Assembly (NCBI GenBank): GCA_002702065.1
Contig: NZXX01000001.1
Location: 1,922,001-1,986,000 of the forward strand
Source of the DNA: Anaerolineaceae bacterium
GTDB taxonomy: Bacteria; Chloroflexota; Anaerolineae; Aggregatilineales; Phototrophicaceae
DNA: 64,000 bases
Direction of reading: 5' to 3'
Under the pieces are notes generated by a model that had not been told where the DNA came from, ran no database searches, and was given only the letters and a program-made list of their open reading frames with translations. The translations under genes and the position numbers were made by a program. Positions 1 to 8,481 of this stretch are shown piece by piece. Every line of letters starts with the position of its first letter. Position 1 is the stretch's first letter.

Positions 1-43
1 TGACCACTTCACCGGGGCTTTCGTTTTGAGTCAGGATGACGGA

Positions 44-1162
44 TTATTCACCGCCGGGTCGCAGCTCGACTTCAATGCGTTCCCAGGCTTCGCCTGTAAC
101 GTCAATGTCCGGGTTTTCTTCCTGCAATTGCTCCAGTGCGGCCTGTGCCAGATCTGTCCGATAGGCGCCTTCGGTGGGTTCGTCTGCGATGACATTGCCT
201 TCAATCGCAACGGCAACCGTCTGGTCCCACAACGCCTGATCCAGCATGCCAATACCATCGGGTGAAGGCCAGATAAGGGCGTTAATTTCGTTCAATTGCC
301 ACTGCTGATGGCTTTCGCCCAGGGTCGTTCCGTTATCCAGAACAATATCCACACAGGCGTCAAAATTGTCGCGGCAGAAGATCCAGCCTTTGAAGGATGC
401 TTTCAAGAACTTGATCGCGACTTCCTCATTGCCTTCCTCGGCCAACCAGGATTCGGTCGTAAAAATATGATCCTGAAGCATGGCTGTGCCGACGTCGTTG
501 AAGTCGATCACGCTCAGGTCTTCCGGCTGGTACAATTCGCCCGTTTCAGGATTAACCTGTTCCAGCACCTGCGCATATTCGTTATATGTCATCGCCTGGG
601 CTGCGTCGAGGTCGCCATTAAGGAGCATGGACATATCGAATGGCTGGTTCGGGAAAACATCGACTTCTTCTGGGTTGTCGGGGTCCAGGCCGGCGGCACG
701 AATAGCGGCAATCAGTTCATGCTCATTGCCGAAGCCCCACGTGCCGATCGTCATGCCCTCAAAATCTTCGACCGATTCGATGCCTGTTTCGACAAACGAA
801 ATTTCCAGCGTGCCGCTGCGCTGGAATACCTGAGCAATATTCACCAGGTCGGTGTCTTCTTCGCGCCAGTCGAGGACTTTCGGCACCCATGCGATACCAA
901 ACTCGGCGCCGCCGGATACCACGACCTGTTGCGGAACGATTTCGACAGCACCTTCCAGAATGGTGACGTCGAGTCCTTCTTCTTCGTAAAAACCCTGGTC
1001 CAGGGCTGCAAAATAGCCAGCAAACTGTGATTGTGCCACCCATTGCAGTTGCAGGCGTACAGGGATGAGTTCCTCCTGAGCACTCACACCCCCAAGCGCC
1101 AGCAGCGCCATCAGGGTAGTCAGGCAGACCAAACCAATAAGCCTTCGTGTATGACGGAACAT
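44..1162 (-). CDS. NMT1/SsuA-like ABC transporter substrate-binding protein
   Basis: Periplasmic binding protein (372 aa) of the NMT1/THI5/SsuA family, which captures small nitrogen- or sulfur-containing compounds for ABC import. It begins with a Sec signal peptide (hydrophobic residues about 8-26, probable cleavage after VSA at 28). The mature start carries the family pattern LQLQWVAQSQFAGYFAALDQ, followed by YEEEGLDVTI. It is the last gene of a leftward operon, after two permeases and an ATPase. The divergent neighbours are a carbon-nitrogen hydrolase and a dihydropyrimidinase, so a pyrimidine or hydantoin ligand is inferred. The family binds many ligands, so the exact one is open. The gene is complete; nothing is visible in bases 1-43. 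Confidence 0.9.
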   Translation of the reverse strand: MFRHTRRLIGLVCLTTLMALLALGGVSAQEELIPVRLQLQWVAQSQFAGYFAALDQGFYEEEGLDVTILEGAVEIVPQQVVVSGGAEFGIAWVPKVLDWREEDTDLVNIAQVFQRSGTLEISFVETGIESVEDFEGMTIGTWGFGNEHELIAAIRAAGLDPDNPEEVDVFPNQPFDMSMLLNGDLDAAQAMTYNEYAQVLEQVNPETGELYQPEDLSVIDFNDVGTAMLQDHIFTTESWLAEEGNEEVAIKFLKASFKGWIFCRDNFDACVDIVLDNGTTLGESHQQWQLNEINALIWPSPDGIGMLDQALWDQTVAVAIEGNVIADEPTEGAYRTDLAQAALEQLQEENPDIDVTGEAWERIEVELRPGGE

Positions 1163-1319
1163 AGGATTTCCTCCGGTTAAGTAAGATGTTTTTAGTCTCT
1201 GCCACCCAGACAGAGATGCCCCCGCCCATTGATTAGGCCAGATGGACTTGATGCGAGTATAGCTTATTTTTCAAAAACGGAATTGGTCATCCCGGACGAA
1301 AACGCGGTGCGCACTTTTG

Positions 1320-2171
1320 TCAGTTTGCCTGACGCCGCTTTGTCTGCCAGGGCATGACCCATCGTTCTGCCAGCAAAACCACGTTATAGAAAGCGATGCC
1401 GATGATTGATGAGATCAGAATTGCGGCCCATGCTTTCGTAAAATTTACACTGGCCGCCTGCTGCGTGATGTAGACACCGAGCGTCGTGCGGGGCGCACCA
1501 AAAAATTCGGCGACGACTGCACCAATCACGCTGAGGGAGCTGGCAACGCGCAAGGCGCTGAAGATAAAGGGGAGGGCATTGGGGATGCGTAATGCCCGTA
1601 GAATCTTGAAGCCCCCGGCGGCATATGACGTCATCAGGTCAAGCTGCCGTTTGTCGACCAGGGTTAACCCTCGAACCGTATTGATCATGGTGGGGAAAAA
1701 CACGATGATGGCGACAATCGCCATTTTGGACGCAGGATTCAGTATGCCGAACCAGTTATTCATGATCGGCGCGAAAGCAATGATCGGTACGGAATTGGCA
1801 GCGATGGCAAAGGGCATGGTGGCTTCGCTGAGAACGGTCCAGCGTGCGGTGGCAAGGGCAACCAGTATGCCAGCCCCGCAGCCAATCACAAAACCCCCGA
1901 AAGCAGACCAGAACGTTGTTTTGGCGGCTTCAAACAAAATGGACTGACTGCCGGGTGTGACGAACAGGCGTAGTTCGTTCAGAAACTCAATGAGAATATC
2001 GCTCGGTTTTGGCAGAATGAAGGCGCGAATATCAAATACACGCACGGCCACTTCCCATAACAGCAGGACGACAACCGCGGTCAGGATGGCCGGCAGAGCC
2101 TGCGGGATGTTTCGACGCCAGCCTGCCCAGATCGCATCAGATTTCGATTGCATGGTTGCAGCTTCAGCCAT
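1320..2171 (-). CDS. ABC transporter permease (SsuC/ThiX type)
   Basis: Inner-membrane permease of 283 aa with about six membrane helices. The cytoplasmic EAA loop that contacts the ATPase is visible as LMTSYAAGGFKILRALRIPNALPF. It belongs to the BPD_transp_1 family and pairs with the ATPase gene five bases upstream. A 157-base gap separates it from the binding-protein gene that follows; the gap holds an inverted repeat TCTCTG/CAGAGA (1196-1216) but no clear terminator. It is the second permease of this operon. The first (2986-4740) is much longer, so the pair may form an asymmetric heterodimer. Confidence 0.92.
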   Translation of the reverse strand: MAEAATMQSKSDAIWAGWRRNIPQALPAILTAVVVLLLWEVAVRVFDIRAFILPKPSDILIEFLNELRLFVTPGSQSILFEAAKTTFWSAFGGFVIGCGAGILVALATARWTVLSEATMPFAIAANSVPIIAFAPIMNNWFGILNPASKMAIVAIIVFFPTMINTVRGLTLVDKRQLDLMTSYAAGGFKILRALRIPNALPFIFSALRVASSLSVIGAVVAEFFGAPRTTLGVYITQQAASVNFTKAWAAILISSIIGIAFYNVVLLAERWVMPWQTKRRQAN

Positions 2172-2176
2172 TTTCC

Positions 2177-2971
2177 TTAAACCTCGTGCGCATCCCGCAG
2201 GAGTTCCCGGACTTCAGTGACCTTTTCATAGTAGCGCGGCTGTTCGCGTGTTTCGAAAACGCGCGGGTATGGCAGATCAATATCGACAATGGTAGTGATG
2301 CGCCCCGGACGGGGTGACATGACGACAACCCGATTGGAAAGAAAGACCGCTTCCGGAATACTGTGCGTCACAAAAACAATGGTCGTATCGGTTTCATCCC
2401 AGATGCGCAGCAGTTCCATATTCATGCGCTCGCGGGTGAATTCATCCAGCGCACCAAAGGGTTCATCCATGAGCAGCAGGGAGGGTTTGAATGCGAGTGC
2501 GCGGGCAATTGAAACACGCTGCTGCATGCCGCCAGAAAGCTGCCAGGGATAATGCTTGCCAAACTTCTCCAGCTCTACCAGTTGCAGCGCCGCTTGCGCC
2601 CGTGTGCGGCGTTCCTGCGATGAGAAGCCCATGATTTCAAGCGGAAGTTCGATGTTCTTTTGTACGGTTCGCCAGTCGAGCAGGGTGGCTGACTGAAACA
2701 CCATGCCGTAGTCTTGATCGACGCGTGCATCGCGCGGCGTTTTGCCGTTGATTTTCAGGTCGCCCTGGGTGGGTTGAATTAAGTCCGCGATGAGCCGCAG
2801 CAGTGTCGATTTGCCGCAGCCGGAGGGGCCAATCAGCGATACAAATTCGCCAGCCTGCACATCAAGATGAATGTCTTGCAGGGCGATGACCTGTTCTTCG
2901 GAATCCGGATTGTAGATCTTGCTGACTTCGTGGGCAGCAATCACGGGTTGAGGCATTGCACGATCTGCCAT
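2177..2971 (-). CDS. ABC transporter ATP-binding protein (SsuB/TauB type)
   Basis: Cytoplasmic ATPase (264 aa) that powers the importer. Walker A GPSGCGKST is at residues 48-56, signature LSGGMQQR at 145-152, Walker B LLLMDEP ending near 171 and the switch His at 203. The open frame runs further upstream to 3088, but that part would overlap the preceding permease and has no family similarity. The ATG at 2971, 14 bases after the permease stop, gives the usual start MADRAMPQPVIAAHEVSK. The close spacing puts it in one operon with both permeases and the binding protein. Confidence 0.93.
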   Translation of the reverse strand: MADRAMPQPVIAAHEVSKIYNPDSEEQVIALQDIHLDVQAGEFVSLIGPSGCGKSTLLRLIADLIQPTQGDLKINGKTPRDARVDQDYGMVFQSATLLDWRTVQKNIELPLEIMGFSSQERRTRAQAALQLVELEKFGKHYPWQLSGGMQQRVSIARALAFKPSLLLMDEPFGALDEFTRERMNMELLRIWDETDTTIVFVTHSIPEAVFLSNRVVVMSPRPGRITTIVDIDLPYPRVFETREQPRYYEKVTEVRELLRDAHEV

Positions 2972-2985
2972 GAGACGACGGTTCC

Positions 2986-4740
2986 CTATTTCTCCTGCGA
3001 ATAACGACCGATAATCAGGTATTCGATCAGGCTGACGACGAGAAAGGACAAGATGCCCACCGAGGCGGCAATCAGGATGGTGGCCCACAGTTTTGGCGTC
3101 GAGATCAGGCTGTAATCCGAACTGAAGTCGAGGATAGCCCGGCCCAAGCCATCACCCATGCTGGATGGCAGCTCCCCGATGATCGCGCCCACGACGCTGG
3201 CAGTGGCAGACACTTTGAGCGCGGTAAAGATGTAAGGCAGGGCAGCGGGAAACCGTACTTTCCACATGATCGCCCACGGGCTGGCAGCATACGAACGCAT
3301 GAGTTCGAGCGTGTTGGGGTGTGGCGAACGCAGCCCTCGCAGCGTATTGATCGTAACCGGAAAGAAGGTCAGGTAGGCAGAGATTACGGCGACTGCCTGT
3401 GGGCCTGCCCCCAACCAGATCACGACCATTGGTGCGATGGCGAGAATCGGGACCGTTTGCGAAGCAACGACATAGGGCAGCAGCCCGCGTTCCAGCGGCG
3501 CAAAATGTGCAAACAAGGTGCCAAGCACGAACCCCAGCAGCCCGCCCGATACAAAACCCAGAATCGCCTCGCCCCATGTAAAGAGCGCGGCATTGGACAG
3601 AATGCGCACCAGCAGAAAAGGGCCATTGCGCCGTGCCGGTTGCAGCAATGCCTCGGCAATATGCTGGAGATGCGGCAGATTAATGTCATTCAGGATTTTG
3701 AGGTCGAGCAGCATCGTTTCTCGGTTTTCAGCCAGGTAACGCTCATCCGCAAATTCCCCGGCAGGGGTACCGACGCGCACCGCGAATACTTCATCGAGTG
3801 TGGTCAGTGCGCTGGCGTGGGCGGCGGGCACGACAACCGCCAATCTCCCCGGAAACTCCGGCACAACCGGCAAGAACCCAAGTGTGGCCTGATGGGTATC
3901 CAGATCGGTGAGATAACGAAGGTCTGGATAAGTCAGGGATTCGGTATCTGTTTCCTCATCTGCTGGTAGTGGGAATGGCGGGGCGAGATCACGCACATCG
4001 TTTCGGTCCGTGATGACCGCATCTACCTCACCAGCCTGCAAGCCAGCCAGCGCCATGTCCAGCGTCTCATAGGTTTGATAGGCCCAGTTCTGGGCCGGCA
4101 GGGTGATGTCATACGCCTGTGACTGGGCAAGGGCCTTGCCAGTTTGCCATAGCAGCAGAATGATCGACAGAACAGCGAAAAAGCTGATAACTTTCGTCAG
4201 TGGACCGGGTGTGGTGACCAGCGCCACCACAAGTGCGCCGGTGGTCAGCATAATCAACGGAAGGTGATTGTCGATTGGTGGCACAACGAAGATCATGGCG
4301 AGCACGCTGATGAGCGCCAGCAACTGAACAACCCGCACCCACCGGGCCTGCGTCACAAGTCCCAAAATTGCGGCAATCATGAGCAGGGCATTGACTGTCG
4401 CCCAGCCAACCAGTATCTGCCGGGTTGCTGTGAACGCGAGTGTCTCATCCAGAATATCGTTATTGGTTTGTTCTGCCCAGGTTTTGGCATACTGCCCAAG
4501 CAGCGAGGGTGGCGCTTCTTCTTCACTCTGTTCAGCCATCCAGATCAACAATTCACCCAACGTAGAATCGGTCAGTACCAGATCATCAACGGCTAAATTG
4601 CTGAGGCTCATAATCAGAGTCAGATTGCTCAGCAGAGCCAGACCAATGAGCACGATGGGGATGATGAGGCGCACCATTATGCGGCGGTTGAGGGCGGGCG
4701 CAGTATGTAATGGGTTTTGTTGATAGGGAACGTCCGTCAC
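2986..4740 (-). CDS. ABC permease with extra N-terminal membrane and binding-protein-like domain
   Basis: First gene of the leftward importer operon, 584 aa, about twice the usual permease length. Residues 367-584 are an ordinary SsuC-like permease with the EAA loop LMRSYAASPWAIMWKVRFPAALPY at 480-503. Residues 1-206 hold about five hydrophobic segments (near 22-48, 109-129, 136-153, 159-177, 184-205). Residues 207-365 look extracytoplasmic and resemble part of a type-II solute-binding fold: the stretch MALAGLQAGEVDAVITDRND (229-248) is the typical domain-II segment of such proteins. So a binding-protein-like module seems to be built into the permease, beside a free binding protein (44-1162). 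The domain reading of residues 1-365 is inference. Confidence 0.85.
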   Translation of the reverse strand: MTDVPYQQNPLHTAPALNRRIMVRLIIPIVLIGLALLSNLTLIMSLSNLAVDDLVLTDSTLGELLIWMAEQSEEEAPPSLLGQYAKTWAEQTNNDILDETLAFTATRQILVGWATVNALLMIAAILGLVTQARWVRVVQLLALISVLAMIFVVPPIDNHLPLIMLTTGALVVALVTTPGPLTKVISFFAVLSIILLLWQTGKALAQSQAYDITLPAQNWAYQTYETLDMALAGLQAGEVDAVITDRNDVRDLAPPFPLPADEETDTESLTYPDLRYLTDLDTHQATLGFLPVVPEFPGRLAVVVPAAHASALTTLDEVFAVRVGTPAGEFADERYLAENRETMLLDLKILNDINLPHLQHIAEALLQPARRNGPFLLVRILSNAALFTWGEAILGFVSGGLLGFVLGTLFAHFAPLERGLLPYVVASQTVPILAIAPMVVIWLGAGPQAVAVISAYLTFFPVTINTLRGLRSPHPNTLELMRSYAASPWAIMWKVRFPAALPYIFTALKVSATASVVGAIIGELPSSMGDGLGRAILDFSSDYSLISTPKLWATILIAASVGILSFLVVSLIEYLIIGRYSQEK

Positions 4741-5026
4741 GGATTACCAAACCTTTGATCAGGTGCTTGCTGTGACTATACCTGTTTCCTGTCAAGCACC
4801 CAAATGATTACGGTTGCTGATCTTAACACATCTGTGTTTGTAACACGCAATGGTGGAATGTTACGACGGTTAGTTGCAAATTATGGCAAAATCTGGCATC
4901 TTTTCATCATTGCAGTTGTGTAATTATAGCGATGGTTGTAATGCTCGCACCATGATTCGCGCGGGCTGATTACGGAAGGCAAATAGATTATTTTGAGTTT
5001 TGAGGGTGACAAGGAGGGTGTGAACA
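4741..5026. other. Divergent intergenic region between importer and hydrolase operons
   Basis: This 286-base gap must hold promoters for the leftward importer and the rightward hydrolase operon. I see a perfect inverted repeat AACACA-TC-TGTGTT at 4825-4838, a possible regulator site. I looked for a thiamine (TPP) riboswitch because of the NMT1-type transporter and did not find its core. No convincing -35/-10 pair or small gene was seen. The Shine-Dalgarno AAGGAGGG (5011-5018) of the next gene closes the region. Confidence 0.4.
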
Positions 5027-5869
5027 GTGTCAAGGATTGTACGTGGCGCGTTGATCCAGGCAACGTGGACCGGCGACAAGGACTCGATGATCGAGAAGCA
5101 CATCAACTACGCTAAAAAAGCCGCCGAACAGGGCGCTCAGGTGATGTGTTTTCAGGAACTGTTTTACGGCCCATACTTTTGTCAGGTTCAGGATGCAAAA
5201 TACTATAGCTATACCGAGAAGATTCCGGACGGTCCAACCACCAAATTGATGCAGGAAGTTGCCAAAGAGACCGGTATGGTGCTGGTGGTGCCGATGTACG
5301 AAGAAGACAACACAGGCATCTATTACAACACCGCAGCCGTGATTGACGCGGATGGCAAATATCTTGGCAAATATCGCAAGACCCATATCCCGCAGGTTGC
5401 AGGGTTCTGGGAGAAATTCTACTTCCGGCCCGGTAATCTGGGTTACCCGGTGTTCGAGACGGCGGTCGGTAAGGTCGGCGTGTATATCTGCTACGACCGG
5501 CACTTTCCGGAAGGCGCGCGTGCGTTGGGCCTCAATGGTGCGGAAATTGTGTTTATTCCATCGGCGACAAGCCGCGGCCTTTCACAGCATCTGTGGAAGA
5601 TCGAGCAGACCAGCCACGCAATTGCCAATGGATACTTTGTGGGTACGATCAACCGCGTCGGTATCGAACCGCTGGGGGATGATGACTTTTACGGGCAGAG
5701 TTATTTCTGCACCCCACGCGGCGAGTTTGTGGGTGATGTCGGGGATGATCACGAAGAGGAACTTCTGGTGCGCGATCTGAATATGGACCTTGTTCAGGAA
5801 GTGCGCAACGTCTGGCAGTTTTACCGGGATCGCCGTCCGGATGCTTACGAGTCACTGGTTAATCCCTAA
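5027..5869 (+). CDS. Carbon-nitrogen hydrolase (beta-ureidopropionase / N-carbamoyl amidase type)
   Basis: Nitrilase-superfamily amidase, 280 aa. The catalytic triad is visible: Glu44 in CFQELFYGPYF, Lys118 in KYRKTHIP and Cys155 in YICYDRHFPEG. The GTG start at 5027 follows the strong ribosome site AAGGAGGG by about eight bases. Such enzymes hydrolyse N-carbamoyl amides. With a dihydropyrimidinase two genes downstream, the natural reading is N-carbamoyl-beta-alanine (or N-carbamoyl amino acid) hydrolysis, releasing CO2 and ammonia, the last step of reductive pyrimidine breakdown. N-carbamoylputrescine amidase is the main alternative, since the family is hard to split by sequence alone. Confidence 0.88.
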   Translation: MSRIVRGALIQATWTGDKDSMIEKHINYAKKAAEQGAQVMCFQELFYGPYFCQVQDAKYYSYTEKIPDGPTTKLMQEVAKETGMVLVVPMYEEDNTGIYYNTAAVIDADGKYLGKYRKTHIPQVAGFWEKFYFRPGNLGYPVFETAVGKVGVYICYDRHFPEGARALGLNGAEIVFIPSATSRGLSQHLWKIEQTSHAIANGYFVGTINRVGIEPLGDDDFYGQSYFCTPRGEFVGDVGDDHEEELLVRDLNMDLVQEVRNVWQFYRDRRPDAYESLVNP

Positions 5870-5935
5870 TGAACCGCACGTTGGTACTGTATTCTCCAAA
5901 TAATTTTTATTCAGCCATGCAAGGAGCGAGAGCCT

Positions 5936-6937
5936 ATGGAATTTGCCATTACCTTCAAAGGCGATATTGACCCGAAGCGTACGATTGCCCTTTGTAAACA
6001 AGCGGAAGTCGCCGGGTTTACCTATGCCTGGTTTTACGACTCGCATATCCTGTGGCGCGACCCGTATGTCACTATGGCGATGTGCATGGAACATACCGAC
6101 GACATGCGCTTTGGCCCCTGCGTCACCAACCCCGGTGTGCGGGACTGGTCTGTCGCGGCCAGTATTTTTACGACACTGGCGATCCAGAGTGGTGGCCGGG
6201 TTGACATGGGGCTGGGGCGCGGTGATAGTTCGATGCGTGTGATGGGTAAGCGCCCGAAAACGATTGATGAAATGGCCGAATTTGTCCGAGCCGTGAAGGG
6301 TATGGTGCGGGGGGATGCGGTGAAGTATGAAGATACCCCGGCTGAGGTGCAATTGCCCTGGGCGGAGGGTTATGAGCTGCCGATCTGGATTGCCGCTTAT
6401 GGGCCTAAAGCCCTGGCTGCCGCCGGAACGGTGGGCGATGGCCTGATTATCCAGCTTGGCGAACCGATGCTGTGCAACTGGTTCCTGACCCAGGCGATTG
6501 ATGCCGGGAGGGCTGCCGGGCGGGATATGTCGGGTTATAAAGTGATGTCGGCGGCGCCCGTGTGGGTTGGCGATATTGAGATGGGCCGGGCGCAAACCCG
6601 CTGGTTTCCGGCGATGGTGGGTAATCATGTAGCGGATATTGTCGAAAAATATGGGCAGGAAACCGCAGATATTCCGGCCAGCTTCACGCGCTACATCGAA
6701 GGCCGAAAAGGGTATGACTATAAGGAACATGCCGATAAAGACGCGGCACACCTCGACTTTATTACAGATGATGTGATTGACAGTTTTAGTATCCTGGGCC
6801 CGCCGGAAGCCCACGTCGAGAAAATCAAGCAGTTAGAGGCAGCCGGGGTCACACAGTTTAATATTTACCTGATGTGTGGTGAAGAAGAACGAATCGTCGC
6901 AGAATACGGTGAACATGTCATCCCACACTTTCAGTAA
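5936..6937 (+). CDS. LLM-class (F420-type) flavin oxidoreductase
   Basis: Bacterial-luciferase-like TIM barrel of 333 aa. It starts at ATG 5936 behind AAGGAG (5921). Family features include the N-terminal FAITFKGD strand, GRVDMGLGRGDSSMRV in the phosphate/cofactor region, and PIWIAAYGPKALAAAGTVGDG near residues 150-170. It is closest in feel to F420-dependent LLM proteins known to travel with hydantoinase/dihydropyrimidinase genes; the flavin-versus-F420 choice cannot be settled from sequence here. It sits between the carbamoyl hydrolase and the dihydropyrimidinase (13 bases to the next start), so a role in the same nitrogen-heterocycle pathway is inferred, perhaps a ring oxidation or reduction. 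No F420 synthesis genes are in the window. Confidence 0.85.
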   Translation: MEFAITFKGDIDPKRTIALCKQAEVAGFTYAWFYDSHILWRDPYVTMAMCMEHTDDMRFGPCVTNPGVRDWSVAASIFTTLAIQSGGRVDMGLGRGDSSMRVMGKRPKTIDEMAEFVRAVKGMVRGDAVKYEDTPAEVQLPWAEGYELPIWIAAYGPKALAAAGTVGDGLIIQLGEPMLCNWFLTQAIDAGRAAGRDMSGYKVMSAAPVWVGDIEMGRAQTRWFPAMVGNHVADIVEKYGQETADIPASFTRYIEGRKGYDYKEHADKDAAHLDFITDDVIDSFSILGPPEAHVEKIKQLEAAGVTQFNIYLMCGEEERIVAEYGEHVIPHFQ

Positions 6938-6950
6938 GCGGAGGCAGGTA

Positions 6951-8429
6951 ATGGGTACATTATTCAAAAATGGGACGGTCGTCACTGCCAGCGATATGGT
7001 GCGTGCTGACGTGCTGGTAGAGGGCGAAATTATTTCGTTGATCGGCCAGAATATTGATGCCGCCAGTCATGAAGTGGTGGATTGCAGCGGCAAATATCTG
7101 ATGCCGGGTGGTATTGATGTGCATACGCACCTTGAATTGTCATTTGGCGGCACCGTGAGTAATGACGATTTTGATACCGGGCACATGGCGATGGCGTTTG
7201 GCGGCACCACGTCGCACATTGATTTTGTGATTCAGCCGATTGGTGGCAGTCTGCACGACGGCCTGGCCGAGTGGCGTGCCAAATCGACGGACAAGGCTCA
7301 GATCGATTACGGCTTTCATATGGCGGTTACGGACCTGCGCGACGAGGTGATGGCCGAAATACCGTCACTGCTGGATGAAGGCATTACCAGCCTGAAGCTG
7401 TTTATGGCTTATAAAAACGTTTATCAGATTGACGATACGACGTTGTTTAAGGCCATGCAGGTTGCGGCTGACAACGGCATGATTGTGATGGTGCACGCCG
7501 AGAATGGCGACGTGGAGGCGGAGTTGACGCCGCGCCTGCTGGCGGAGGGCAAGACAGACCCGAAATATCATGCCAGTTCCCGACCCCCTGAGATTGAAGG
7601 TGAAGCCACCAACCGGGCCGTGGTGATGTCCGGGTTGACCAACTGCCCGCTGTATGTGGTGCATATGACGTGTGAACCGGCGATCGAAGCGCTGCGGCGC
7701 GGGCGGGCGCTCGGTTACCCGGTTATGGGGGAGACATGCGTACAATATTTCTTCCTCACAGTAGATGAACATCTGGCGGCGCCGGGGTTTGAAGGTGCGA
7801 AGTATGTTTGTTCGCCACCAATCCGCAGTACACACGATCATGGGGTGCTGTGGCAGGCCATCAAAGACGGGACGCTACAGCATGTCAGTACCGATCACTG
7901 CAATTTCTGGTTCGAGGGCGGACGTGGCCCTTGGCAGGAGTGGGCCAAGGCGCACAATAACAAGGGCTGGGTCGAATTTGAGGCGCAGGACCCCACTTAC
8001 CGCCGCCCCGGCAAGGAACTGGGCCAGGGTAACTTTGCCAAAATTCCGAACGGGATGCCCGGTGTGGAAGATCGCCTGATGGTCATGTGGGAACATGGCG
8101 TGAACAGCGGGCGCATTGACCCGACTCGATTTGTGGAACTGACATCGACCAATCCGGCAAAAATATTTGGCATGTACCCCAAAAAGGGCACGCTTGCTGT
8201 CGGTTCCGACGCCGATATTGCCGTGTGGGACCCCGATAAAGAGCACGTCCTCAGCGTCGAGACCACGCACATGCGTACCGACTACAGCGTTTACGAAGGG
8301 ATGCCGATCAAGGGTAAGCCCATACAGGTTTATCTGCGTGGCAAGAAGATTGTTGATGGCGACAATTGGCTGGGTTCAAACGGCTCTGGTCAGTATGTAC
8401 CCCGGCAGGCGCACGCGCCCATCCTCTAG
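6951..8429 (+). CDS. Dihydropyrimidinase / D-hydantoinase
   Basis: Cyclic amidase of 492 aa that opens dihydropyrimidine or hydantoin rings to N-carbamoyl acids. Binuclear metal ligands are present: His58 and His60 (GGIDVHTHLEL), the carboxylated Lys149 (SLKLFMAYKN), His182 (VHAENGD), His238 and Asp315 (VSTDHCNF). The ATG at 6951 behind GGAGGCAGG is chosen; the frame extends upstream to 6876 but only through the end of the LLM gene. Its product is the expected substrate of the carbon-nitrogen hydrolase at 5027. A dihydropyrimidine dehydrogenase is not in the window, so the first step would be elsewhere, or the substrate is already a dihydropyrimidine or hydantoin. Confidence 0.94.
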   Translation: MGTLFKNGTVVTASDMVRADVLVEGEIISLIGQNIDAASHEVVDCSGKYLMPGGIDVHTHLELSFGGTVSNDDFDTGHMAMAFGGTTSHIDFVIQPIGGSLHDGLAEWRAKSTDKAQIDYGFHMAVTDLRDEVMAEIPSLLDEGITSLKLFMAYKNVYQIDDTTLFKAMQVAADNGMIVMVHAENGDVEAELTPRLLAEGKTDPKYHASSRPPEIEGEATNRAVVMSGLTNCPLYVVHMTCEPAIEALRRGRALGYPVMGETCVQYFFLTVDEHLAAPGFEGAKYVCSPPIRSTHDHGVLWQAIKDGTLQHVSTDHCNFWFEGGRGPWQEWAKAHNNKGWVEFEAQDPTYRRPGKELGQGNFAKIPNGMPGVEDRLMVMWEHGVNSGRIDPTRFVELTSTNPAKIFGMYPKKGTLAVGSDADIAVWDPDKEHVLSVETTHMRTDYSVYEGMPIKGKPIQVYLRGKKIVDGDNWLGSNGSGQYVPRQAHAPIL

Positions 8430-8441
8430 AGCAAAGTAACC

Positions 8442-8473
8442 AGTAGCTGGGTTGATGGCTTGGCCCAGCTACT
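8442..8473. terminator. Hairpin between convergent genes
   Basis: A ten-base-pair inverted repeat, AGTAGCTGGG (8442-8451) and CCCAGCTACT (8464-8473), with a 12-base loop, lies in the 52-base gap between the dihydropyrimidinase stop and the KduI stop. The T tract is weak in both directions (TTGATTT on the plus side). It is placed as expected for a shared bidirectional terminator. Confidence 0.6.
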
Positions 8474-8481
8474 TTGATTTA

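Noticed and set aside
1196..1216. Hairpin TCTCTG/CAGAGA before the first binding-protein gene as a terminator
   Set aside because: Six weak base pairs with no T tract; not enough to call.
4741..5026. TPP riboswitch for the NMT1-type transporter
   Set aside because: No CTGAGA core or matching second domain was found.
5852..6814. 320-codon minus-strand frame opposite the LLM oxidoreductase
   Set aside because: Rich in His, Arg and Pro, as antisense frames often are, with no recognisable domain.
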